Part shown: piece after piece, positions 8,029 to 17,010 of the stretch
How positions within the stretch are numbered: the stretch's first letter is position 1
Layout of the letters: the number at the start of each line of letters is the position of its first letter
NCBI RefSeq assembly: GCF_004014855.1
Contig: NZ_CP034930.1
Location: 682,001-746,000 of the forward strand
Source of the DNA: Apibacter raozihei
GTDB lineage: Bacteria; Bacteroidota; Bacteroidia; Flavobacteriales; Weeksellaceae
Reading direction: 5' to 3'
DNA: 64,000 nucleotides
The notes under the pieces: model-generated
The model's input: only the letters and a program-made list of their open reading frames with translations
Told to the model about the DNA's origin: nothing
The model's database searches: none
Program-made: the position numbers and the translations under genes

Positions 8029-8400
8029 ATGAATCAGAAATATACGAAAAACGAACATTTAAAAGGTGAAAAACAAATAAAATATTTATTTGAAAAAGGT
8101 TTATGGGCAAGCAAATTTCCACTTAAAATAATTTACACACCACAATTGCAACCAGATAACCTTCATAAAGCCGGTGTTTCCGTTTCAAAAAGAAATTTCA
8201 AACATTCCGTTGATCGAAACTATATTAAAAGACTTTTAAGGGAGTGTTACAGGTTAAATAAAAATAAAATATATACTCTTTTCCCTCAGGCTCATTTGTT
8301 AATGATCATATATACGGGAAAGGATAAACCTACGTTTAAAGAATTAGAAAAAAATTACATTAAACTCTTAGAAAAAATCAGCTCTCTTAATAAAAACTAA
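8029..8400 (+). CDS. rnpA: Ribonuclease P protein component
   Basis: A 123-residue basic protein that binds RNase P RNA and helps cleave the 5' leader of pre-tRNA. The RNR-type signature is present as SVDRNYIKRLLRECYR near residues 63-78, and the N terminus NEHLKGEKQIKYLFEKG is typical for Bacteroidota. rpmH is not adjacent, unlike the arrangement in many other phyla. It ends 10 bp from the convergent small membrane protein gene. Confidence 0.94.
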   Translation: MNQKYTKNEHLKGEKQIKYLFEKGLWASKFPLKIIYTPQLQPDNLHKAGVSVSKRNFKHSVDRNYIKRLLRECYRLNKNKIYTLFPQAHLLMIIYTGKDKPTFKELEKNYIKLLEKISSLNKN

Positions 8401-8410
8401 TGAATCTATT

Positions 8411-8611
8411 TTATTTTTTAGATAATACCCTCAATTGTTTAATAATAAATACTACTAGAATTCCTAAAACAGCTACTAATCCGGAATATAAAAATTTATC
8501 ATTTGGCTCATGGGTCAAATTTAACTTATAGTTAATAAGACTTGCATTAAAAACCACAACGGCTAAAAAAACTATAAGGGCTATATTTAGAAAATTTTTC
8601 ATTTTACTCAT
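8411..8611 (-). CDS. Small two-span membrane protein
   Basis: A 66-residue protein with two hydrophobic segments (about residues 7-27 and 42-60) and basic ends. It resembles short uncharacterised membrane proteins found in Flavobacteria; I recognise no named family. Its start could also be the Met three codons downstream. It lies between rnpA (convergent) and marC (same strand, 36 bp upstream). Confidence 0.6.
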   Translation of the reverse strand: MSKMKNFLNIALIVFLAVVVFNASLINYKLNLTHEPNDKFLYSGLVAVLGILVVFIIKQLRVLSKK

Positions 8612-8647
8612 TTTTACAAATATAAGAAAGTTTTATAATCCATAATT

Positions 8648-9238
8648 TTAATTAATCGTTCCAATTAATGAAGCAATGTTTGCTGTAAAAAGCTTTATCG
8701 ATATCGCTAATAATATAACACCAAATATTTTTTTCATTACAGAAATAATTCCGGGCCCAAGTATTTGTTCCAATTTTCCGCTATATTTCAAAACTAAATA
8801 AACGACTAACATATTTAAGATAATCGCAAGAATTATATTTTCTGTGTGATATTCTGCCTTTAAAGCTAGTACAGCTGTAAGGGAACCTGCTCCGGCAATT
8901 AAAGGAAATGCAAGAGGGACAATAGATGCAGATTGTGGCTCATCCATTTTATTAATCTCAATTCCAAGTATCATTTCCAATGCGATTACAAAAAGAACGA
9001 AAGCTCCAGCTACTGCAAAGGAATAAACATCTATTCCGATTATTTTGAGTAATTTTTCGCCAATAAATAAGAATCCTATAAGAATACCACAGGCTACCAA
9101 AGACGTTTTTCTGGCTTGCAGGTATCCTATCTTCCCTTTAATTGTCACGATTATAGGTATGCTTCCTATTATATCTATAATAGCAAATAACACCATAAAG
9201 CAACTTACAATTTCTTTAATAGAAATGTTTGATAGCAT
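8648..9238 (-). CDS. MarC family integral membrane protein
   Basis: A 196-residue protein with six hydrophobic segments spread over its length and the MarC/UPF0056 family signatures FAIIDIIGSIPIIVTI near residues 17-32 and VPLAFPLIAGAGSLTAVLAL near residues 107-126. The family is widespread; a role in antibiotic resistance was once proposed for E. coli MarC but is not supported, and the substrate is unknown. A -7 box TAACTTTG lies upstream at 9257-9264. The small membrane protein gene follows 36 bp downstream on the same strand. Confidence 0.9.
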   Translation of the reverse strand: MLSNISIKEIVSCFMVLFAIIDIIGSIPIIVTIKGKIGYLQARKTSLVACGILIGFLFIGEKLLKIIGIDVYSFAVAGAFVLFVIALEMILGIEINKMDEPQSASIVPLAFPLIAGAGSLTAVLALKAEYHTENIILAIILNMLVVYLVLKYSGKLEQILGPGIISVMKKIFGVILLAISIKLFTANIASLIGTIN

Positions 9239-9256
9239 TTTTTAATATTTATTCAA

Positions 9257-9264
9257 CAAAGTTA
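9257..9264 (-). promoter_or_regulatory. -7 box (TAACTTTG) of the marC-like gene
   Basis: The minus strand reads TAACTTTG, matching TAnnTTTG, 19 bp before the start codon at 9238. The short distance implies a very short leader. Confidence 0.45.
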
Positions 9265-9327
9265 ATTAAATTTGAAAAAATAATAAAAATACGAATTAAC
9301 CACTTTTATTAACTCACAAAAACAAAT

Positions 9328-11133
9328 CTAATTTAATTTTTTTATTAAGTCTTCAATTTTCAGATAAACGGAAAGTAACGAATCCTGATCTGTTAAATTT
9401 GAGTATTGTTCAATCTGGGATTTCAATAATAAATTTTTACATTCTTCTGCAAACTCATCTCCAAATTTATTGATTAACTTTTCTTCAATATCTACAGAAG
9501 TAATAAATTGTTGTTGTTCAATACCTAAATTCTGGTAAATTGCAGCCTGTATTATTGATTCTGCTAAAGAATAAAATGCTTTTTTATCATCGCCTTTCTC
9601 TGCTATTTTTTTTAACTGAAATAACTCGGCTTCAAAATTTTTCTTATCTGAAGGAGGTGGTGATAATTTGTTAATTTTATGAACTGAAGTTTTATCTATT
9701 TCATTTACAGTATTCACATTTTTTTTAATCCTTTTTTTCTTTTTATATAAAATAAAAAACAAAAATCCACTTAAGAATACTACTCCTGCAACAATCAATA
9801 GAACAGCACTTTTTTCGGTTTTTACCGGTTTCCCTTCCAAAACTTCAGAAATAGTTTCTTTAACATGTAAATCAGGAATATACGATTTTAATTTGTCAGA
9901 GTCTCTGGATTTAATATTTGTTTCAATACTATCAGATTTCACATTTTTAAGAGTATCTTCTCTGACTTTAAAAACTACTGGTTCTGCTGAAATAGTTTTA
10001 AATTGCTCATCCTTCGGATCAAAAAAAGTGAATGGTTTTACTTTAATTGAGAAACTCCCGCTCTTTTGAGGTACAAGAACTGTCGACATGACTATTTTCC
10101 CTACAACACCATCGGTTCCTGGTAAAGTTTCCATTTTATTCTTTGGACTATACTGCTCTATATTTTTAGGAATTATCAATTCTGGAGATTTCAATAATCC
10201 TATATTTCCTTTACCGGTAATTTCAACCGTAACGGTGGCTGCTTCAGATAAGTTTAAACTTTCTTTATTAGAATGTGCCTTTATTTTATAATTTCCTACA
10301 ACTCCGTAAAATCCCTCCGGAGCATTGTCCGGTATTTTCTTAACCTGAAGTGTCACCGGAGCTGATTTTATATAAATTTCCTGTTCATCGAAAAAACCTT
10401 CTGCAACAGTTAAAGTCAAAGTAAATGGATATATGGTTAATGTTCCCGGTTTTGATGGAAAAATCACATAGGAACCTATAACTCTTGACAGATAAGCCTC
10501 ACCATTAATAATTTCCTGTTCATAAGTGTTATTTCTTTCTTTGATAGGCTGTACAAATAATCCCTGAAAATTAGGAGGTGATAAATTACTCAAACTGTTA
10601 ATCAAATCGACTTTTTTTGTATAAAATTTCAGCTTACCTGTAATACCTTCATTCTGGAAAGGATTTCGATCTGAAACTTTAAAGGCGAGAAAAGCATCTC
10701 CCATGCCCAACATATTAATTCGATCTTCCTGAATATCTGTTCGCTCTTCTTGTACCGAAATACTTAACGGTTTTGATGTATAAGTCTTTCCATTAACTGT
10801 TACAGATGCTGCTCCGATTTTTATACTTCCCGGTTTAATTGCTCTTAAAGTGATTTCTTCACCATAAAGAAGTATCATTTCATCATTTTCGTACCCTTGT
10901 TTTTGAATCACATTTCTGGCTACAACCTGGGAATTGGAAAAATTAGGCAGCTTAATAGTAGAGACAGAGTTAGCAGACGATTTACTTTTAATACTTAATA
11001 TAAACTGAACGTGAATAGGTTCGTTAAGTATTACCTCTTTTTTTTGAGGAACAGCTTGAAACGTTACCTGAGCTCCCAGCCAGTATATTCCAAAAAAAAT
11101 ATTACAAAATAATAAAAATCCCTTCATTACCAA
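9328..11133 (-). CDS. batD: BatD family protein (aerotolerance operon)
   Basis: A 601-residue envelope protein with a signal peptide (about residues 1-22), a large beta-rich periplasmic part made of repeated Ig-like modules (to about residue 440), one transmembrane helix near residues 443-463 followed by a Lys-rich stop-transfer stretch, and a cytoplasmic alpha-helical tail ending about residue 600. This is the plan of BatD/oxygen tolerance proteins. It overlaps batC by 7 bp and is the last gene of the moxR/bat operon. The biochemical role is unknown; the operon is linked to stress resistance and envelope integrity in Bacteroides and Francisella. Confidence 0.92.
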   Translation of the reverse strand: MVMKGFLLFCNIFFGIYWLGAQVTFQAVPQKKEVILNEPIHVQFILSIKSKSSANSVSTIKLPNFSNSQVVARNVIQKQGYENDEMILLYGEEITLRAIKPGSIKIGAASVTVNGKTYTSKPLSISVQEERTDIQEDRINMLGMGDAFLAFKVSDRNPFQNEGITGKLKFYTKKVDLINSLSNLSPPNFQGLFVQPIKERNNTYEQEIINGEAYLSRVIGSYVIFPSKPGTLTIYPFTLTLTVAEGFFDEQEIYIKSAPVTLQVKKIPDNAPEGFYGVVGNYKIKAHSNKESLNLSEAATVTVEITGKGNIGLLKSPELIIPKNIEQYSPKNKMETLPGTDGVVGKIVMSTVLVPQKSGSFSIKVKPFTFFDPKDEQFKTISAEPVVFKVREDTLKNVKSDSIETNIKSRDSDKLKSYIPDLHVKETISEVLEGKPVKTEKSAVLLIVAGVVFLSGFLFFILYKKKKRIKKNVNTVNEIDKTSVHKINKLSPPPSDKKNFEAELFQLKKIAEKGDDKKAFYSLAESIIQAAIYQNLGIEQQQFITSVDIEEKLINKFGDEFAEECKNLLLKSQIEQYSNLTDQDSLLSVYLKIEDLIKKLN

Positions 11134-11939
11134 TCTTTTCCTCTAGAATCCCCTGACGGAGGAATTCTTTTATTAATTATTTTTTGCTGAGCCCTTCTTT
11201 CTTGTTCTTTCATTGCTCCCAAAATACCTTCGTAATACTGCTCTTGCATTGAACCTGAAACATTCTCTTGTTCTCTGGAGTTAGAATTTTTAATTCCTTC
11301 GCGCCCTTCCTGGTTTCCTACTCCCTGACCCGACTGATTATCTCCCTGCCCTCCTGACTGACCTTGTTGACCTTCTTTATTTTCTTGTGGGGATTGTGAT
11401 TTTTTATCTTCAGAATTATCAGGATTTTGATCCTTTTCCCCATCTTTATTTTCATTCTGATTATTAGAATCAGAATTATTATTTTTTTGTTGCTGTTTTT
11501 CCTGTTCTTTTAATTTCTCTTTTGTCACAGCATAATTATATCTTGCTTTATCGTCCCTGGGGTTAAGTTTCAATGCTTTTTTGAATGATTCTGCTGCTTT
11601 TTTATAATCCTTCTTTTTAAAATATCCATTTCCTGCATTGAAATAAGCCTGAGACTTTTCCAATTTTCCGGATGCAAATTTAATTGATTTTTCAAATTGA
11701 GATATAGCATCAGAGTATTTTTTCTGCCGATACATGGCATTTCCTAAATTAAAATTAGATTTGTAGGAATCGCCTCCTTCCTGAATGGCTCTAAGGTAGT
11801 TTGCAGCAGCTTCATCATATGACTGCACAACATAATTTTTATTCCCTTCAATTAAATATTTCCTTGCCTTACCCTGAGAAAACAAGATGTAAGGAAACAA
11901 TAAAAAGATAAAACCTGCTATATTTATTCTCAGATACAT
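11127..11939 (-). CDS. batC: BatC-type TPR protein
   Basis: A 270-residue protein with a signal peptide (about residues 1-22) and three to four TPR units between about residues 25 and 135 (YFNAGNGYFKKKDYKKAAES is a clear one). A low-complexity Gln/Asn/Asp/Gly-rich stretch follows (about 145-220), then a conserved C-terminal segment. TPR proteins of this operon are thought to act as scaffolds for BatA/BatB. It overlaps batD by 7 bp and follows batB by 19 bp. Confidence 0.88.
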   Translation of the reverse strand: MYLRINIAGFIFLLFPYILFSQGKARKYLIEGNKNYVVQSYDEAAANYLRAIQEGGDSYKSNFNLGNAMYRQKKYSDAISQFEKSIKFASGKLEKSQAYFNAGNGYFKKKDYKKAAESFKKALKLNPRDDKARYNYAVTKEKLKEQEKQQQKNNNSDSNNQNENKDGEKDQNPDNSEDKKSQSPQENKEGQQGQSGGQGDNQSGQGVGNQEGREGIKNSNSREQENVSGSMQEQYYEGILGAMKEQERRAQQKIINKRIPPSGDSRGKDW

Positions 11940-11958
11940 TTTAACAAATTTACAAAGT

Positions 11959-12972
11959 TTATACGTTAAAATCTCGCTTATAGTTTGTTAAAGAAATAAT
12001 AATTAACAGTAGTAATGCTATTCCTATAAAAAACTGAAAGTATTGCTTTGAATCATATGTATAGCTAAGAGACTGCTCTTTTTTACCCAGTTTTGACATT
12101 TCATCAAATATTTCTTTCGTAATTTGTTCTGATGGTCCTCCTCCGTAAAAGTAAGCGCCTTTTGTCTCAAAAGCTAAATTTTTTAATGACGTATCTACTA
12201 ATCGGGTTAATACAACATTTCCTTCTTCATCTTTTTTATAACTGGTATACCCACCACCATCCTGTACTGGAATAGGAGCTCCCTGTGGTGTCCCGATTCC
12301 AACAGAAAAAATAGTTATATCATTTTTATTCGCTGTATTTACTGCTTTATTTACTTCTCCTTTATGAGTTTCACCATCTGAAACCAAGATTATTGCTTTT
12401 GATGTATTGGCTATATTGGAAAGCATATTTGAAGCTTCCAGTACCGCATCTGCTATATTGGTTCCCTGAGCCGAAATTAAATTAGTATCAACTCCACTCA
12501 AATATAATTCCGCTGCACCGTAATCGTTAGATAATGGCATTACAGAATATGCCTGACCTGCAAAAATTACGATTCCGACCCTGTCTCCTCCCAATTTGGT
12601 TATTAAATCGCTGACAATTTTTTTTGCTTTTTCCATTCTTGAAGGAATTACATCTTCCGCATTCATAGAATTAGAAACATCTATGACAAATACCATATCT
12701 ATACCTTCTCTTTTTACCTGTTTTTTTTCCATTCCTCCCAGCCAGTTAACCAGACCAAGTACTATCATAAAAAAGGAAATAATTACCAATATATTATCTC
12801 GTATAAAAGCAGAAAAATTAATGTTTCCAAAAATACGTTTTTGCATTTCCGAATCAGCAAATTTATTTACAGCTGATTTTTTCCACTTGTATAGGTATAA
12901 AACTCTCCATATAAGAAAGGGTAGCAATAAAAGCAGGTATAAATAGGATGTTTTTTCTAGTTCCCAGTTCAT
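11959..12972 (-). CDS. batB: VWA domain membrane protein BatB
   Basis: A 337-residue protein with two N-terminal transmembrane helices (about 10-28 and 58-78), a von Willebrand factor A domain (about 92-295) with an intact MIDAS motif DVSNS and downstream conserved Thr/Asp (SAQGTNIADA, LVSDGETH), and a final transmembrane helix around 312-330. The topology puts the VWA domain in the periplasm. It is paired with the similar BatA 8 bp upstream. MIDAS metal binding is inferred from the motif. Confidence 0.92.
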   Translation of the reverse strand: MNWELEKTSYLYLLLLLPFLIWRVLYLYKWKKSAVNKFADSEMQKRIFGNINFSAFIRDNILVIISFFMIVLGLVNWLGGMEKKQVKREGIDMVFVIDVSNSMNAEDVIPSRMEKAKKIVSDLITKLGGDRVGIVIFAGQAYSVMPLSNDYGAAELYLSGVDTNLISAQGTNIADAVLEASNMLSNIANTSKAIILVSDGETHKGEVNKAVNTANKNDITIFSVGIGTPQGAPIPVQDGGGYTSYKKDEEGNVVLTRLVDTSLKNLAFETKGAYFYGGGPSEQITKEIFDEMSKLGKKEQSLSYTYDSKQYFQFFIGIALLLLIIISLTNYKRDFNV

Positions 12973-12980
12973 AATTTCAA

Positions 12981-13982
12981 CTAATTAATACTTCTGATAA
13001 CAAAACCTCTTAACATAAGTTCCAGCAATAAAAGGATAAGAGCTGGAAGAAGAAACATTCTGTACTTTTCCGTATAATTATAATACTTTAGATTATTAAT
13101 GTCCGATTTTTCCAATTGGTTAATATTGTCGTAAATATCTTGTAAACTTTGAGTATTGGTAGCTCTGAAATATTCTCCTCCTGTTTTTTTAGCAATTTCT
13201 TTCAATAATTCTTCGTCTATTTCAACTCTCTGCTTTTCAAAATATATTTTCCCTGTAAATGCATCAATGGATGTAGGAAATAAAGCCCAGCCATTCGTTC
13301 CGATACCTATTGTATAAACCTTAATACCATTTTTTGCGGCAATATCCGCTGCTGTAGCAGGCTCAACAAAACCATCATTATTAACTCCATCAGTCATTAA
13401 AATAACTACTTTAGACTTGGCCTTACTATCTTTTAAATGATTCACAGCAGTCGCCAACCCAACTCCTATTGCTGTTCCCCCGTCGAGTGTCTGGGTTTTG
13501 AGATCTTCTAACTGTTGTTTAAGTATATTTCTATCAATAGTTAAAGGTACTAACGTTAATGCTTCTCCTGAGTATGCAATGAGTCCAATACGATCAATAG
13601 GTCTTTCCATGACAAACTTTACTGCCACTCCTTTTAGTGCTGTTAGCCGATCCGGATCCAGATCTTTGGCCAGCATACTTAAGGAAACATCTACAGTAAG
13701 CATTATATCTATTCCTTTTTCATTTTCTAAAGTTTGAGCTACATCAACTACCCTGGGCCTGGATATAGCTAAAATTAATAATATCAAGACTACTATTCTT
13801 AACCAATAAACTACAGGCCTGATAGTTCCCAACCAACTGCTATGAGTGCTTAATGCTGAAAGATTAGGTATAGCAATAGATTTGGGCTTTACTTTCTTTT
13901 TATATTTTAAAAACAGTAATATAGGTATTAGTATGAGCAGAACTAAAAACCACGGATTAGCAAATTCCAGATTAGTATTCAT
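12981..13982 (-). CDS. batA: VWA domain membrane protein BatA
   Basis: A 333-residue protein built like BatB: N-terminal hydrophobic segments (about 10-27 and 57-77), a VWA domain (about 90-290) with MIDAS motif DVSLS and the later DGGTAIG and LMTDGVNN elements, and a C-terminal helix near 308-328. The aerotolerance regulator N-terminal domain is recognisable as LEFANPWFLVLL. It overlaps the preceding BatD-like gene by 11 bp and is followed by batB after 8 bp. Partner of the MoxR ATPase by operon logic. Confidence 0.93.
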   Translation of the reverse strand: MNTNLEFANPWFLVLLILIPILLFLKYKKKVKPKSIAIPNLSALSTHSSWLGTIRPVVYWLRIVVLILLILAISRPRVVDVAQTLENEKGIDIMLTVDVSLSMLAKDLDPDRLTALKGVAVKFVMERPIDRIGLIAYSGEALTLVPLTIDRNILKQQLEDLKTQTLDGGTAIGVGLATAVNHLKDSKAKSKVVILMTDGVNNDGFVEPATAADIAAKNGIKVYTIGIGTNGWALFPTSIDAFTGKIYFEKQRVEIDEELLKEIAKKTGGEYFRATNTQSLQDIYDNINQLEKSDINNLKYYNYTEKYRMFLLPALILLLLELMLRGFVIRSIN

Positions 13983-14904
13983 CAGGTTGTCTGTAATTTA
14001 AAAATTCTGTTTTAGTTTCGTTGACAAATTTTTTCGCCATTTCTGTGTGAACTTTAGTTTCTGCTATAGTAGGTCGTGACTTTGCAAATTTAGCTAAATC
14101 TGCAGATTGAAATATTGTCGATAAATCTCTAGCTTCTTCTTCATCAACGTATTTATTTTCTTTTAAATAAACTAATAAGTCGTCTGACAATAATTTTGTA
14201 GCGGGAAACTTCCATCTGGCTTCCATATATTCTTTTAGTATCAAAATCATTTCAGAATAATATTTCTTACTTAATCCCTTGATTAGATATCCTGACTTTT
14301 CTAATTTTAATAGTTTCTTTATGGCTATTTTATCCGGATTGGCGTCTTTGAAGTTTCCGGATTTTTTCTTTTTCCTTTCCAAATAGTATAAAACAGCTAA
14401 AATTACAGCAACTAAAAGTATAGTCACTCCCATGACCATATATACCCAGTATTGTTCGAAATAGTCTTTAAATGTCTTTGGTTCTGAAATTATAGGATAT
14501 ATATCGTAAAGAGGTTGCTTTATAGTATCAATCTCCATTGAATCAACGGTAATATTATATTCAGGTGTACTGTATTCTCTTGAGTTAACCAGCACTGGCA
14601 AAGATGGTACTGTAAAGGTTCCTATTTCATACGCTGAAAACGTAATGCTGTCAGTATATATGTAATGATTAGCATCATTAATTAATGTATCTTTTTTATC
14701 TTCAATTAATTCTAAATGGTAAGTCAGGGTACCTTTAATAAAGGGAAAAATAACCTTATCCCTACCAGAAGCTTTAACTTCGATTTTCAATATTATAGGT
14801 TCTCCATATTTAATTTTATTAGTTGAAATATGAGTATTTATATTCTGAGAATAAATATAGAAGTTTACTAATATTGATAAGACTATGGAAATTTTTAATT
14901 TCAT
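13972..14904 (-). CDS. BatD-like membrane protein of the bat operon
   Basis: A 310-residue protein with a signal peptide (about 1-19), a beta-rich periplasmic part (to about residue 150), one transmembrane helix at about 153-173, a Lys-rich anchor and a cytoplasmic helical part. The periplasmic part starts with an INTHISTNKIKYGEPIILKIEV strand pattern like that of BatD, suggesting a short BatD relative. It overlaps the DUF58 gene by 4 bp (ATGA type) and batA by 11 bp, so translation is probably coupled. No catalytic motif is visible. Confidence 0.8.
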   Translation of the reverse strand: MKLKISIVLSILVNFYIYSQNINTHISTNKIKYGEPIILKIEVKASGRDKVIFPFIKGTLTYHLELIEDKKDTLINDANHYIYTDSITFSAYEIGTFTVPSLPVLVNSREYSTPEYNITVDSMEIDTIKQPLYDIYPIISEPKTFKDYFEQYWVYMVMGVTILLVAVILAVLYYLERKKKKSGNFKDANPDKIAIKKLLKLEKSGYLIKGLSKKYYSEMILILKEYMEARWKFPATKLLSDDLLVYLKENKYVDEEEARDLSTIFQSADLAKFAKSRPTIAETKVHTEMAKKFVNETKTEFLNYRQPDEY

Positions 14905-15773
14905 ATTTTATGATGTCCTTTAAAATAATTAAATAAAACTTTACTATAGTCTGAGTCTACAGGTATGTTTAAGAATCCAGAACCATTTTTCATAAACCCA
15001 TTTTCTGTAAGTGAAGCCAATTGCTGATAGTATTTTGAATAACGCTCTCTTATTGATGATGAGGATGTATCTATCCAGCGTGTTTTTCCTGATTCCAAAT
15101 CTTTAAGAAGAGCCAGACCTATATCCGGAAAAATTTTTTCAAGTTCATCATAAACTCTGATTCCTGTTACATCATGTTTTTTGGAAACAACATTTAAGTT
15201 TCTTTCAAAATTTGGAACATCAAAATCTGATATCAGGAAAACTGCAGATTTTCTCTTTATTGTTTTTAATAAAAAATCTATACCAACATTTAAATTTGCC
15301 GGAACTTCTCGTGGTTGTGTTTCTAGGATAGTTTTTATAATCCTAACTACATGCGAATTACCTTTAGCTGGAGGTATAAAAACGTCAATTTTATCTGAAA
15401 ATAAAACTACTCCTACTTTATCGTTATTTTTTATTGCTGAAAAAGCAAGAGTTGCACTAATTTCTGCAACGGTTTCATTTTTAAATTGTTTATGAGTTCC
15501 AAAGTTCATTGAAGCACTTATATCTATAAGAATCATAGATATCATTTCCCTTTCTTCTTCAAATATCTTTATATAAGGTTCATTAAATCTGGCTGTTTTA
15601 TTCCAATCAATTTTCCTTACATCATCTCCAAACTGGTATTGTCTGACTTCTGAAAAAGTCATTCCAATTCCTTTAAAGGAACTATGATACTCACCTAAAA
15701 ACAGAGAATTTACTTTTCTCTTAGATTTCAGCTCGATCCTCTTTATCTTCTTTAATAATTCTTCTGTTGTCAA
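14901..15773 (-). CDS. DUF58 domain protein (VWA-like)
   Basis: A 290-residue protein of the DUF58 family. The family signature GEYHSSFKGIGMTFSEVRQYQFGDDVRKIDWN is near residues 27-58 and a VWA-like segment with DISAS follows around residue 88. No membrane span is seen, so it is probably cytosolic or membrane-associated through partners. DUF58 proteins accompany MoxR ATPases in many bacteria. It lies 26 bp after moxR and overlaps the next gene by 4 bp. Confidence 0.93.
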   Translation of the reverse strand: MTTEELLKKIKRIELKSKRKVNSLFLGEYHSSFKGIGMTFSEVRQYQFGDDVRKIDWNKTARFNEPYIKIFEEEREMISMILIDISASMNFGTHKQFKNETVAEISATLAFSAIKNNDKVGVVLFSDKIDVFIPPAKGNSHVVRIIKTILETQPREVPANLNVGIDFLLKTIKRKSAVFLISDFDVPNFERNLNVVSKKHDVTGIRVYDELEKIFPDIGLALLKDLESGKTRWIDTSSSSIRERYSKYYQQLASLTENGFMKNGSGFLNIPVDSDYSKVLFNYFKGHHKI

Positions 15774-15799
15774 ATTAACTATCTTTTTATCTATCTTTT

Positions 15800-16804
15800 T
15801 TAAGGCGCAACAATCGACTTAAGAATCTGATCTACTATATCTTCTGATGTTATATTTTCAGCTTCTGCTTCATAAGTTACACCAATACGATGGCGAAGAA
15901 CATCTTTAGCAACTGATTTTACATCTTCCGGGATAACAAATCCTCTTTGATTCAAAAAAGCGTGCGCCTTTGCTGCCAAAGCCATGCTAATACTTCCTCT
16001 TGGGGATGATCCGAATAACATATAAGGTTTTAACTGTGACAAATTATATTTTTCCGGAAATCGGGTTGCAAAAACAATATCGAGAATATAGTTTTCTATT
16101 TTCTCATCCATATATATTTCTTTTACCAGTTTACGTGCTTCAAATATTTTATCCAGACTCAATATTTCTTTAACCTGGTGTTTTTGTTGTGACATGTTTT
16201 GTCTTAGTATGGTTCTTTCCTGTTCAAACTCTGGATAAGTAACCACACATTTAAGCATAAAACGGTCTATCTGAGCTTCTGGAAGTGGATAAGTCCCCTC
16301 CTGATCTATCGGATTTTGAGTTGCCAGCACCAAAAACGGCTCTTTAAGTTTAAAGGTTTCATCTCCTATGGTAACCTGCTTTTCCTGCATTGCTTCCAAT
16401 AATGCCGATTGTACTTTTGCCGGAGAACGATTGATTTCATCTGCCAGAATGAAGTTAGCAAAAATAGGACCTTTTTTTACTGAAAAATCATTATCTTTTA
16501 TATTATATATAAGCGTTCCCACAACGTCTGCAGGAAGTAAATCGGGAGTAAACTGTATCCGGGAAAAGTCTCCATCCAAAGCTTCCGCTAAAGTTTTTAT
16601 TGCCAGAGTTTTAGCCAAACCAGGCACTCCTTCTAAAAGAACGTGCCCATTACTTAATAAACCTATAAGCAATCTGTTAATCATATAATGCTGACCAACA
16701 ATGACCTGATTAATTTCTTTAACCAACAGTGTAAAGTCCTGACTTTTTTCCTGAACTTTTTCAATTAAAACTTTAATATCTTCTGATGCTGATGTATAAT
16801 CCAT
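15800..16804 (-). CDS. MoxR family AAA+ ATPase
   Basis: A 334-residue ATPase with Walker A (GVPGLAKT, residues 59-66), Walker B (FILADEIN, with Asp122 and Glu123), sensor 1 (LATQNPIDQEGTYPLPEAQIDRF) and a C-terminal helical lid. MoxR proteins act as chaperones for VWA-domain partners; here these would be the DUF58, BatA and BatB proteins. It is the first gene of the seven-gene minus-strand operon. The promoter must lie in the 206-bp stretch shared with lipA, but I see no convincing -7 box on this strand. Confidence 0.95.
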   Translation of the reverse strand: MDYTSASEDIKVLIEKVQEKSQDFTLLVKEINQVIVGQHYMINRLLIGLLSNGHVLLEGVPGLAKTLAIKTLAEALDGDFSRIQFTPDLLPADVVGTLIYNIKDNDFSVKKGPIFANFILADEINRSPAKVQSALLEAMQEKQVTIGDETFKLKEPFLVLATQNPIDQEGTYPLPEAQIDRFMLKCVVTYPEFEQERTILRQNMSQQKHQVKEILSLDKIFEARKLVKEIYMDEKIENYILDIVFATRFPEKYNLSQLKPYMLFGSSPRGSISMALAAKAHAFLNQRGFVIPEDVKSVAKDVLRHRIGVTYEAEAENITSEDIVDQILKSIVAP

Positions 16805-17010
16805 TCCTAATTTTACTATTAACTTAAAACAAATTTCTATATTTTGGATGAAATGATGTATTAATAATTAGTTAAAATTTATACCAAAAATTGTGCAGTC
16901 TTTGTCTCCCATACTAAATTGATTAAATTAACTAATCAACTATTTTTATAATCCATATGACTGGTATACCAATAAAAGTTAGTAGTTTTGTAAGATTAGT
17001 ATCAATATTT

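Noticed and set aside
13498-13737. Frames on the strand opposite the bat operon and other long genes
   Set aside because: They lie entirely inside well-supported genes, have no family match and arise from codon bias of the true strand.
16957-17010. Longer N terminus of lipoyl synthase
   Set aside because: The extra 18 residues lack any similarity to LipA and the family begins close to the ATG at 17011.
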